The translations under genes were made by a program, and so were the position numbers. A stretch of 64,000 nt of DNA from JAOUJD01 sp963841815. Lineage in GTDB: Bacteria; Pseudomonadota; Gammaproteobacteria; Burkholderiales; Burkholderiaceae_F. The notes below the pieces were generated by a model. The model searched no databases, had not been told where the DNA came from, and worked only from the letters and a program-made list of their open reading frames with translations. The stretch is from assembly GCA_963841815.1 (NCBI GenBank), contig CAWJEE010000019.1, forward strand, positions 62,001 to 126,000, written 5' to 3'. Shown in pieces: positions 51,953 to 60,197 of this stretch (positions are counted from its first letter, which is position 1; every line of letters begins with the position of its first letter).

Positions 51953-52576
51953 GTGTCCAAAAGCCTCCGTCTCATCGGCTCGCTGACGAGCCCCTATGTG
52001 CGCAAGGTCCGCATCGTGATGGCGGAAAAGCGGATCGAGCATCACCTCGACCTCGAAGACGTCTGGGCGCCGGACAGCAAGATCCAGGAAGCCAACCCCC
52101 TCGGCAAGGTGCCGTGCCTGATCATGGAAGACGGCGGCGCGGTCTTCGATTCCCGCGTGATCGTCGAGTACCTCGACACGATGACGCCGGTGTCCAAGCT
52201 CCTGCCGCCGAGCGGCCGCGAGCGCGCGGAAGTCCGCACCTGGGAAGCGCTGGCCGACGGAGTGATCGACGCGCTGATCCTCACCCGCCTCGAACAGACC
52301 CAGCGCCCGTCCGAACAGCAGAGCCAGAAGTGGATCGACCGCCAGATGGGCAAGGTCCACGCTGGCCTCGCGGCGATGAGCCGCGGCCTCGGCGAGAAGC
52401 CCTGGTGCAACGGCCACGGTTACACGCTGGCCGACATCGCCGTCGGCTGCGCGCTGGGCTACCTCGACTTCCGCTTCGCGCACATCGACTGGCGCGACTC
52501 CTACCCGAACCTCGCCAGGCTCCACGAGAAGCTCATGGCGCGCCCGTCGTTCGCCGAGACCCAGCCCCCGCAGTAA
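51953..52576 (+). CDS. Glutathione S-transferase family protein
   Basis: 207 residues, GTG start. The N-terminal thioredoxin fold has LRLIGSLTSPYVRKVRIVMA, where Ser/Thr near residue 11 is the likely catalytic position, and NPLGKVPCLIMEDGGAVFDS (cis-Pro and the ES-equivalent DS). The C-terminal helical domain has GYTLADIAVGCALGYLDFRF. A cytosolic conjugation or thiol-transfer enzyme; substrate unknown. Confidence 0.9.
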   Translation: MSKSLRLIGSLTSPYVRKVRIVMAEKRIEHHLDLEDVWAPDSKIQEANPLGKVPCLIMEDGGAVFDSRVIVEYLDTMTPVSKLLPPSGRERAEVRTWEALADGVIDALILTRLEQTQRPSEQQSQKWIDRQMGKVHAGLAAMSRGLGEKPWCNGHGYTLADIAVGCALGYLDFRFAHIDWRDSYPNLARLHEKLMARPSFAETQPPQ

Positions 52577-52595
52577 GGCAGCAAGGCGACGCCGC

Positions 52596-53390
52596 TCAGG
52601 CGCGCGTCGCGAAGTCCGGACCGATCAGGTCGATGCGGTCAGTGCAGAACGCATCGACGCCCCACGCCAGGATTTCCTTCGCGCGCGCCGGCTTGTTGAC
52701 CGTGTAGCAGAAGAGCCACGCGCCGCTCGCCTTGATCTGCCCCGCCCGCGCCGGCGTCAGGTGCCGGTGGTTGGTGTGCACGGCAACGCAGCCCAGCGCG
52801 TCGAAGCGCGCGGCCCAATCCGCCGGGACGCGGTCGACCAGCCAGCCGCGCGGCAGGTCGGGGGCCGCCGCGCGGGCCGATTCGAGTGCGTCGATCGAGA
52901 ACGACGAGAGCAGCGGCACCGAAGGCTCGATCGTCCCCTGCTGCGCGCCGCCGTGGCGCACGCGATCAGCGTAGGCCGCGGCGACGGCCAGCGCGACCGC
53001 GCGGCCCGTCGCCGCCTCGCGCCCCGGCGCCGGCTTGATCTCGACGTTGCACCACACGCCCTCGCGACGGCAGAACGCCAGCGCGTCCTCCAGCGTCGGC
53101 ACGGGTTCGCCGCGGAAGCGCGGCGAGTGCCACCGTCCGGCGTCGAGTCGCATGAGTTCCGCGGCCGTGTACTCGGCGATCGCGCCCGAGCCGGCCACCG
53201 TCCGCCCGAGCCATGGGTCGTGCATCAGGATCGGCGCGTCGTCCCGGGGCAGCATCGCGTCGAACTCGATTGCGCGGTACCCGTGCTCGATGCCGACGCG
53301 GATCGCGCCGATCGTGTTCTCGGGCGCCAGCGTCCCGCCGCCGCGATGCGCGAGCACGCGCGCCCAGGGCCACGGCTGGTGCATCGTCAT
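52596..53390 (-). CDS. ugpQ: Glycerophosphodiester phosphodiesterase (UgpQ-like)
   Basis: 264 residues, no signal peptide, so cytosolic. GDPD motifs: VLAHRGGGTLAPENTIGAIR (HR and EN), YRAIEFDAMLPRDDAPILMH (ExD and H), VWCNVEIKPAPGRE and a C-terminal GVDAFCTDRIDLIGP. It hydrolyses glycerophosphodiesters to glycerol-3-phosphate and an alcohol. Its natural partner would be a Ugp importer; the frameshifted ugp-like importer lies 37 kb away. The thioesterase gene upstream overlaps its ATG by four bases. Confidence 0.9.
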   Translation of the reverse strand: MTMHQPWPWARVLAHRGGGTLAPENTIGAIRVGIEHGYRAIEFDAMLPRDDAPILMHDPWLGRTVAGSGAIAEYTAAELMRLDAGRWHSPRFRGEPVPTLEDALAFCRREGVWCNVEIKPAPGREAATGRAVALAVAAAYADRVRHGGAQQGTIEPSVPLLSSFSIDALESARAAAPDLPRGWLVDRVPADWAARFDALGCVAVHTNHRHLTPARAGQIKASGAWLFCYTVNKPARAKEILAWGVDAFCTDRIDLIGPDFATRA

Positions 53391-53854
53391 GATCCGGCTC
53401 CCTCGCGCTTGCGCCGGACGTAGACCATCTTCTCCACGCGTGCGACCACCATGCCGTCGTCGTCCTTGATGTCCACCTTGAACAGGTGCAGGTGCTTGTC
53501 GCCGGACGCCGTCATGCGCTCGATGCGCTCGAGGTCCGCGTCGGCGAGTTCGAACCGCGCCCACACGCGGCCCCGGCCGGGGGCGACGTAGTCGATCGAT
53601 CCCGCCTTGTCCCATACCAGGTAGTCGCTGCCGAGGTTCGCCTGCACCATCAGCGCGAAGAACGGATCGGTCATCGCGAAGAGCGAGCCGCCGAAGTGCG
53701 CGCCCGCGCTGGTGCGGTTGAAGGCGCGCAGGCGCATCTCCACCGTGACGCTGCGCAGATCCTGGGCGACGTGCCGCACGCGTATGCCCGCGCCGCGGAA
53801 GGGCGACCACCAGTTCAGTGCGAAGCGCAGCAGGCGCGGCGACGTCGGGCGCAT
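53387..53854 (-). CDS. Hotdog-fold thioesterase-like protein (DUF4442 type)
   Basis: 155 residues. Single hotdog domain with NRTSAGAHFGGSLFAMTDPF (the HxGG-like active segment on the central helix), DKAGSIDYVAPGRGRVWARF and VDIKDDDGMVVARVEKMVYV. Relatives are PaaI-type acyl-CoA thioesterases; the acyl substrate is unknown. It overlaps the phosphodiesterase gene (ATGA). Confidence 0.8.
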   Translation of the reverse strand: MRPTSPRLLRFALNWWSPFRGAGIRVRHVAQDLRSVTVEMRLRAFNRTSAGAHFGGSLFAMTDPFFALMVQANLGSDYLVWDKAGSIDYVAPGRGRVWARFELADADLERIERMTASGDKHLHLFKVDIKDDDGMVVARVEKMVYVRRKREGAGS

Positions 53855-53906
53855 CCGTGAAGTCTACGGAACGTCGATCACCGCGCCGTTTGCTAACCTC
53901 GCCGCG

Positions 53907-55139
53907 ATGAGCGCACTGAACATGAACGCGCTGGGCCACCTCCGCGTGCTCGACCTGACCCGGGTGCTCGCCGGCCCTTGGTGTACACAGTTGCTCGCCG
54001 ACCTCGGTGCGGACGTCGTCAAGGTGGAGCGCCCGGGCACGGGCGACGACACGCGTGCGTGGGGGCCGCCCTACCTGAAGGACGGGCAGGGAACGGACAC
54101 GACGGAAGCGGCCTACTACCTGGCCGCCAATCGCGGCAAGCGCTCCGTCACCGTCGATCTCGCGCACCCGGAAGGGCAGCGGGTGGTGCGCCTGCTCGCC
54201 GAACGCGCGGATGTCGTCGTCGAGAACTACAAGGTCGGGCAGCTGGCCCGTTTCGGACTCGACTACGCCACCCTCGCGGCGCTGAATCCGCGCCTGGTCT
54301 ACTGCTCGATCACCGGGTTCGGCCAGTCCGGTCCGCACGCGGACCGCGCGGGCTACGACTTCATCATCCAGGGCATGGGCGGGTTCATGTCCATCACCGG
54401 CGAGCGCGACGACCTGCCGGGAGGCGGCCCGCAGAAGGCGGGCGTGGCGGTCTCCGACCTGATGACCGGCATGTACTCGACCGTCGCCATCCTCGCGGCG
54501 CTCGCGCACCGCGAGCGCACCGGGCAGGGCCAGCACATCGACATGGCGCTGTTCGACGTGATGCTCGCGATGCTCGCCAACATGAACATGAACTACCTCA
54601 CGTCCGGCAAGCCACCGGGCCGTGCGGGCAATGCGCACCCGAACATCGTGCCGTACCAGGTGTTCGAAGCCGTCGACGGCCACGTGGTGATCGCGGTGGG
54701 CAACGACGGCCAGTTCGTGAAGTTCTGCGAGGTCGCGGGATGCGCCGGACTGTCCGCGCATCCGTCCTACCGGCGCAACGCGGACCGCGTGCGCAACCGC
54801 GAAGAAGTCCTCGCGATCCTCGAGCCGATCGTGCGCACCCGGCCGGTCGCGTTCTGGGTGGAGCGGCTCGAAGCCGCCGGCGTCCCCTGCGGACCGATCA
54901 ACAACATCGCGCAGGCACTCGCCGATCCGCAGGTGGCTGCGCGCGCGCTGCTCGTCGACCTGCCGCATCCGCAGGCGGGCACCGTCCCGCTCGTCGCCAA
55001 TCCGATCAAGTTCTCGGCCACGCCACCCACGTACGAGCGGGCGCCGCCGACGCTCGGCCAGCACACCGCGGAAGTGCTGCGCGAGTGCGGGCTCGACGCG
55101 GCCGAGATCGAACGCCTGAGGTCGCTGGGCGCGGTCTGA
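53907..55139 (+). CDS. CaiB/BaiF family CoA-transferase
   Basis: 410 residues, class III CoA-transferase. VLDLTRVLAGPWCTQLLADL, GADVVKVERPGTGDDTRAWG, NRGKRSVTVDLAHPEGQRVV and NYKVGQLARFGLDYATLAAL; the catalytic Asp is in GYDFIIQGMGGFMSITG. It moves CoA between short organic acids. The substrate is not defined; the nearby tripartite carboxylate transporter could supply such an acid. The stop overlaps the acylphosphatase ATG (TGATG). Confidence 0.92.
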   Translation: MSALNMNALGHLRVLDLTRVLAGPWCTQLLADLGADVVKVERPGTGDDTRAWGPPYLKDGQGTDTTEAAYYLAANRGKRSVTVDLAHPEGQRVVRLLAERADVVVENYKVGQLARFGLDYATLAALNPRLVYCSITGFGQSGPHADRAGYDFIIQGMGGFMSITGERDDLPGGGPQKAGVAVSDLMTGMYSTVAILAALAHRERTGQGQHIDMALFDVMLAMLANMNMNYLTSGKPPGRAGNAHPNIVPYQVFEAVDGHVVIAVGNDGQFVKFCEVAGCAGLSAHPSYRRNADRVRNREEVLAILEPIVRTRPVAFWVERLEAAGVPCGPINNIAQALADPQVAARALLVDLPHPQAGTVPLVANPIKFSATPPTYERAPPTLGQHTAEVLRECGLDAAEIERLRSLGAV

Positions 55140-55444
55140 TGGCGGCGCGGCGACTCGTCATCCGGGGCATCGTCCAGGGCGTCGGCTTTCGCCACGCAAC
55201 GCGCCGCGAGGCGCAGCGACTCGGACTGCGCGGCTGGGTGCGAAACCGCGGGAACGGCAGCGTCGAAGCGGTGGCGCTCGGGGAGGACAGGCAACTCGAC
55301 GCGCTGGAGCGCTGGGCCCGCCGCGGCCCGCCGGCGGCGCGCGTCGATTCCGTCGACGTGACGCTGCTGCCGGACGACGAGGTCGCCCGGCTTCAGCCGC
55401 CCGTGGGCGAAAACTTCAGGCAGGTCGAAACCGCCTGGAGCTGA
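55139..55444 (+). CDS. acyP: Acylphosphatase
   Basis: 101 residues. The family signature IVQGVGFRHATRREAQRLGL contains the phosphate-binding loop and catalytic Arg; the Asn is in VRNRGNGSVEAVALG. It hydrolyses acyl phosphates. Translationally coupled to the CoA-transferase. Its last 29 bp overlap the end of the convergent acetyltransferase gene. Confidence 0.93.
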   Translation: MAARRLVIRGIVQGVGFRHATRREAQRLGLRGWVRNRGNGSVEAVALGEDRQLDALERWARRGPPAARVDSVDVTLLPDDEVARLQPPVGENFRQVETAWS

Positions 55445-56006
55445 AGATCGACGCGTCGAAGGCCGGGTTGAGCCGCGCGGTCAGCACGTGGTCGCGCCAC
55501 GCGCCGTCGATGAACAGGTAGTCCTTCGCGAGTCCCTCGCTCGCGAAGCCCAGGCGCGCGAGCAGGCGGCCGCTGCGCGCGTTTTCCGGCACGTAGCTGG
55601 CCTGTATCCGGTGCAGTCTCAGGACCGCGAACACGTGCTCGACCGTCGCTTCGAGCCCCTCGCGCATCAGTCCCCGGCCTTCGTGGGCGTGATCGATCGC
55701 GTAGCCGAGCATGCAGGACTGGAACGGTCCGCGGGCGATCTGCGTGTAGTTGATGCGGCCGATCAGGCGCTCCGGCGCCGTGCGCAGGCGCAGCACCCAC
55801 CGCACCACCACTCCGTGCTCGTAGTCCTCGACCGCGCGCTCGCACTCGGCCGTCCAGAACTCCGGCTCCACGATGCCGGCCGGGCGCGGCGGATCCCACG
55901 GCGCCAGGTGCTGCTCGTTGCGCCGGAAGAAGTCGGCCAGCGCCTCCGCGTGACCGGGCGCAATGTGCTCGACGATCAAGCGCGAAGTGGTGAGGGTCGG
56001 CAGCAT
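55416..56006 (-). CDS. GNAT acetyltransferase (RimJ/RimL-like)
   Basis: 196 residues. N-terminal TSRLIVEHIAPGHAEALADF, LGYAIDHAHEGRGLMREGLE (acetyl-CoA loop), YVPENARSGRLLARLGFASE and GLAKDYLFIDGAWRDHVL, as in the ribosomal-protein N-acetyltransferase group. The substrate is uncertain: a protein N-terminus or a small amine. Confidence 0.9.
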   Translation of the reverse strand: MLPTLTTSRLIVEHIAPGHAEALADFFRRNEQHLAPWDPPRPAGIVEPEFWTAECERAVEDYEHGVVVRWVLRLRTAPERLIGRINYTQIARGPFQSCMLGYAIDHAHEGRGLMREGLEATVEHVFAVLRLHRIQASYVPENARSGRLLARLGFASEGLAKDYLFIDGAWRDHVLTARLNPAFDASIFSSRRFRPA

Positions 56007-56098
56007 GCGATCACCTTGCAGAGGGCCAACGATTCCACGTTCGGCCCGATTTCGGGTTTAATGTGGTCGAAACAAGAAATCCGGGACGGAGACAGAAC

Positions 56099-57085
56099 GT
56101 GATTCGACGCCGCGCGCTTGCGGCACTGGGTGCCGCGCTGGCCTCGTGCGCGCTGGCCGGCCCGGTCGCCGCTCAATCCTATCCGACGAAACCGATCCGC
56201 CTGGTCGTGCCGTATCCGCCCGGCGGGCCGCTCGACGCCGCGGCCCGCGCGCTCGCCGAGCGGGTGAAGGAGCCGCTCGGCATCGTCGTCGTCGAGAACC
56301 GGCCGGGCGCCGGCGGCAACCTTGGGGTCGACCTGGTCGCCAAGGCGGCGCCCGACGGGTACTCGCTCGTGATCGGCGCGGTCGCCACGCACGCGATCAA
56401 CCCCTGGCTGTTCGCGAAGCTGCCGTACGACCCGATCAAGGACTTCGCGCCGATCACCCTGATCGCCCACGTGCCCAACGTCCTCGTGATGACGCCCGAG
56501 CGCGCGCAGCAGCTGAACATACGCAGCGCGCGCGACCTCGTGGCGTACGCGCGGGCGAATCCGGGCAAGCTGAACTTCGCCTCGGGAGGCAACGGCAGCG
56601 CCGGCCACATGGCGGGCGAGCTGCTGAAGTCGCAGGCCAGGATCTCGGCGGTTCACATTCCGTATGCCGGCGCAGCCCCCGCCCAACTGGGGCTGCTGGC
56701 CGGCCAGACCGACTTCATGTTCGACAACCTCGCATCGGCGCTGACGCAGGTGAAGGCCGGCAAGCTGCGGGCCTTCGCGGTGACCACGACGCGCCGCGCC
56801 GAGTCGATGCCCGACGTGCCGACGATGGCCGAGAGCGGGCTGCCCGGCTTCGACGTGTCGACGTGGTTCGGCGTCTTCGCGCCCGCCGGGACACCGCCCG
56901 CCGTGGTCGAGCGCCTGAACAAGGAGTTCACGGCCGCGCTGCGGTCGCCCGAGATGCGCGAACGGCTCGCCCGCATGGGCGCGGAACCGGCGCCGATGAC
57001 CCCGGGCGACTTCCAGCAGTTCGTCCGTTCCGAGATGGCGAAGTACGAGAAGGTCGTGAAGTTTTCGGGCGCACGCGTCGACTAG
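56099..57085 (+). CDS. Bug-family (TctC) tripartite tricarboxylate receptor
   Basis: 328 residues from GTG 56099, which follows GGACGGAGA. Signal peptide RRRALAALGAALASCALAG. The classic Bug start is SYPTKPIRLVVPYPPGGPLD; further on are VENRPGAGGNLGVDLVAKAA, HIPYAGAAPAQLGLLAGQTD and MPDVPTMAESGLPGFDVSTW. Periplasmic receptor that delivers a carboxylate to the TctAB pair encoded directly after it. An upstream GTG (56063) would disrupt the signal peptide. Confidence 0.93.
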   Translation: MIRRRALAALGAALASCALAGPVAAQSYPTKPIRLVVPYPPGGPLDAAARALAERVKEPLGIVVVENRPGAGGNLGVDLVAKAAPDGYSLVIGAVATHAINPWLFAKLPYDPIKDFAPITLIAHVPNVLVMTPERAQQLNIRSARDLVAYARANPGKLNFASGGNGSAGHMAGELLKSQARISAVHIPYAGAAPAQLGLLAGQTDFMFDNLASALTQVKAGKLRAFAVTTTRRAESMPDVPTMAESGLPGFDVSTWFGVFAPAGTPPAVVERLNKEFTAALRSPEMRERLARMGAEPAPMTPGDFQQFVRSEMAKYEKVVKFSGARVD

Positions 57086-57107
57086 AACGCCGGCTTTGGG
57101 GAGAAGC

Positions 57108-57575
57108 ATGAAGATCAAGAATGCCAAGGATTTCTGGTCGGGCGTGATGTTCATCGCGTTCGGCTTGTTCTTCGCCGGCTTCGCGCGGAATTACGACATG
57201 GGCACCGCCGCGCGCATGGGCCCCGCCTATTTCCCGACCGTGCTCGGCCTGTTGCTGATGGCGCTCGGCGCCTTCGTCGCGTTCAAGGGAATGCGCACCG
57301 AGCCCGAGGATGGCCACGGCCAGGTCGACAAGTTCCACTTCAAGCCGTTGGGCTTCGTGCTGGGGGCCGTCGTGGCGTTCGGGCTGCTGCTGCGGCCGGC
57401 CGGACTGATCGTGGCACTGCTGGCGCTGATCATCGTCTCCAGCCTCGGCAGCGGCGAGTTCAAGCTGAAGGAGATCCTGCCGCTGGCGATCGGTCTCTGC
57501 CTGCTCGTGCTGGCGGTGTTCATCTGGGGTCTCGGACTGACGATCCCGGTCCTGCCGGCCTTCATGGAACGCTGA
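57108..57575 (+). CDS. tctB: Tripartite tricarboxylate transporter small subunit TctB
   Basis: 155 residues with four membrane helices. KDFWSGVMFIAFGLFFAGFA and ARMGPAYFPTVLGLLLMALG are the standard TctB N-terminal signature; the last helices are VLAVFIWGLGLTIPVLPAF. GGGGAG lies before the ATG. Between the receptor and TctA genes, as in known tct operons. Confidence 0.93.
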   Translation: MKIKNAKDFWSGVMFIAFGLFFAGFARNYDMGTAARMGPAYFPTVLGLLLMALGAFVAFKGMRTEPEDGHGQVDKFHFKPLGFVLGAVVAFGLLLRPAGLIVALLALIIVSSLGSGEFKLKEILPLAIGLCLLVLAVFIWGLGLTIPVLPAFMER

Positions 57576-57584
57576 GGGCACGTC

Positions 57585-59100
57585 ATGGACCTGATCAACA
57601 ACCTGCTTCTCGGCTTCGGCACGGCACTCACGCTGTCCAATCTCTTCTACGCGTTCATCGGCTGCATGATCGGCACGCTGATCGGCGTGCTGCCCGGCAT
57701 CGGCCCCGTCGCCACGCTGGCGATGCTGCTGCCGATGACCTACGCGCTCGAGCCGACGTCCGCGCTGATCATGCTCGCCGGCATCTACTACGGCGCGCAG
57801 TACGGCGGCTCGACGACCGCGATCCTGGTCAACCTGCCCGGCGAGTCCTCGTCGGTGGTCACCTGCCTCGACGGCTACCAGATGGCGCGGCGCGGCCGCG
57901 CCGGTGCGGCGCTCGCAACGGCCGCCCTCGGCTCGTTCTTCGCCGGCACGGTCGGCACGCTGGTGCTCGCGGCGCTGGCGGCCCCGATGGTCGAACTGGC
58001 CTTCAAGTTCGGGCCCGCCGAGTACTTCTCGCTGATGGTGCTCGGCCTGATCGGCGCCGTCGTGCTCGCCTCGGGTTCGCTGATCAAGGCGATCGGCATG
58101 ATCGTGCTCGGCCTGCTGCTCGGGCTGGTCGGCACCGACGTCAACTCCGGCGTGTCGCGCTATGCGTTCGACATTCCCGAACTCGCCGACGGCATCGGAT
58201 TCGTCGGCGTCGCGATGGGCGTGTTCGGCTTCGCCGAGATCGTCGCCAACCTCGAAACCGGCGGCGAGAAGCGCCAGGTGTTCACGGACAAGGTCGGCTC
58301 GCTGATGCCGACCTGGGCCGAGGTGAAGGCGGCCTCGGGCGCGGTGCTGCGCGGCACCGGCATCGGCGCGGTGCTCGGCGTGCTGCCCGGCGGCGGCGCG
58401 CTGCTCGCCTCCTTCGCGGCGTACACCGTCGAGAAGAAGCTCGGCGGCAAGAAGGCGAACCCGCCGTTCGGCCAGGGCAACATCCGCGGCGTCGCGGCGC
58501 CGGAGTCGGCCAACAACGCCGGCGCGCAGACGTCGTTCATCCCGATGCTGACGCTCGGCATCCCGCCCAACGCGGTGATGGCGTTGATGATCGGCGCGAT
58601 GACGATCCACAACATCCAGCCCGGCCCGCAGGTGATGACCGAGCAACCCGACGCTCTTCTGGGGCCTGATCGCGTCGATGTGGATCGGCAACCTGATGCT
58701 GGTGATCCTGAACCTGCCGCTGATCGGGATGTGGGTGCAGTTGCTGAAGGTGCCGTACCGGTTGCTGTATCCGGCGATCCTCGTGTTCTGCGCGATCGGC
58801 GTCTACTCGATCAACAACAACGCGTTCGACGTGCTGATGACGGCCGGCTTCGGGGCGCTGGGCTACCTCTTCTTCAAGCTGCGCTGCGAACCGGCGCCGC
58901 TGATCCTCGGCTTCATCCTCGGCCCGATGATGGAAGAGAACCTGCGCCGCGCCATGCTGCTGTCGCGCGGCGACCCGACGGTGTTCTTCACGCGCCCGCT
59001 GTCGCTGGGACTGCTGATCGCGGCGGCCGCGCTGATCGTCATCGTGGCCCTGCCGCAGATCAGCAGGAAGCGCGAAGAGGCGTTCCAGGAAGGCGACTGA
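57585..59100 (+). pseudogene. tctA: Tripartite tricarboxylate transporter large subunit TctA, one frameshift
   Basis: About 504 residues when corrected, with 11-12 membrane helices. GVLPGIGPVATLAMLLPMTY and IYYGAQYGGSTTAILVNLPG form the first substrate-site repeat, and GVLPGGGALLASFAAYTVEK with ESANNAGAQTSFIPMLTLGI form the second. One extra base near 58652 (CAACCCGACGCTC, where CAACCCACGCTC restores EQPTLFWGLIASMW) breaks the frame. The remainder is intact to the end KREEAFQEGD. Left uncorrected, the frame runs on through the next genes as a spurious long protein. Confidence 0.88.
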
Positions 59101-59208
59101 CCACTGGCGGCGACGCGCGGCCGCGTCGCCGCGCTGGCGTCTCTGGGCGCGCACTTCGCCCGCGGCGTACGATGGCGCTCGTCGTCCCGCCTTCCTCCAG
59201 GAATTCCC

Positions 59209-60171
59209 GTGAAACCGTTCAAGCTCCTCGCCGCTCTCGCGCTGGCGGTGCTTCCCGCCGTCGTGTCCGCGCAGTCGTACCCGACCAAGCCGATCCGCCT
59301 GGTCGTGCCCTTCCCGCCCGCCGGCGCCACCGACATCCTGTCGCGCGAACTCGCGCGCATGCTGTCGGAGCGGCTGAAGCAGCAGGTGATCGTCGACAAC
59401 AAGCCGGGCGCGGGCGGAGCGCTGGGCAGCGACCTCGTCGCCAAGAGCGCGCCCGACGGCTACACGATCCAGATGGCCACGAGTTCGACGCACTCGATCG
59501 GCCCGAGCCTGAATCCGAAGATTCCGTACAACGCGCAGACCGACTTCACGCCGGTCGCGCACGTGGCCAACGCCACCAACGTGCTCGTCGTGTCGCCGAG
59601 CGTGAAGGCGAACACGGTGGCCGAACTGATCGCCGAGATCAAGGCGAAGCCGGGCCAGTTCAACTTCGGCTCGAGCGGCAACGGCACGATCGTTCACCTC
59701 ACGGGCGAGCTCTTCAAGTCGATGACGGGCACGTACATCGTCCACATCCCGTACCGCGGCACCGCGCTGGTCATTCCCGACATGGTCAGCGGCCAGATCC
59801 AGCTGCTGTTCGACAACGTCGCCTCGGCCCTGCCTCACATCCGCGACGGCCGCGTGAAGGCGCTCGGCGTCACTTCGCTGAAGCGCTCGCCGCTGCTGCC
59901 GAACGTGCCGACGGTTGCCGACACCGTGCCGGGCTTCGAGTCCAGCACGTGGTTCGGCGTGTTCGGCCCGAAGAACATGCCGGCCGAAGCCACGCAGCGG
60001 CTCAACAGCGAGATCGGCGCGATCCTCAGGACGCCCGAGTTCCAGGAGCGGCTGCGCACGCTCGGCTACGACGCGGCCGGCGGGTCGCCCGCGGACTTCG
60101 CGAAGGTCGTCGCCAGCGACACGGCCAAGTGGGCGCAGCTGATCAAGGAACGCAGGATCTCCGGCGAATAG
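59209..60171 (+). CDS. Second Bug-family (TctC) receptor
   Basis: 320 residues, GTG start. Signal peptide FKLLAALALAVLPAVVSAQ, then SYPTKPIRLVVPFPPAGATD, VDNKPGAGGALGSDLVAKSA, SSGNGTIVHLTGELFKSMTG and HIPYRGTALVIPDMVSGQIQ. Moderately similar to the first receptor but clearly distinct, so the TctAB pair may accept two ligands. It precedes the gamma-glutamyltransferase-like gene by 26 bp, possibly co-transcribed. Confidence 0.93.
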   Translation: MKPFKLLAALALAVLPAVVSAQSYPTKPIRLVVPFPPAGATDILSRELARMLSERLKQQVIVDNKPGAGGALGSDLVAKSAPDGYTIQMATSSTHSIGPSLNPKIPYNAQTDFTPVAHVANATNVLVVSPSVKANTVAELIAEIKAKPGQFNFGSSGNGTIVHLTGELFKSMTGTYIVHIPYRGTALVIPDMVSGQIQLLFDNVASALPHIRDGRVKALGVTSLKRSPLLPNVPTVADTVPGFESSTWFGVFGPKNMPAEATQRLNSEIGAILRTPEFQERLRTLGYDAAGGSPADFAKVVASDTAKWAQLIKERRISGE

Positions 60172-60197
60172 CCCGGCGCTTCGACCCGGTTCACGTC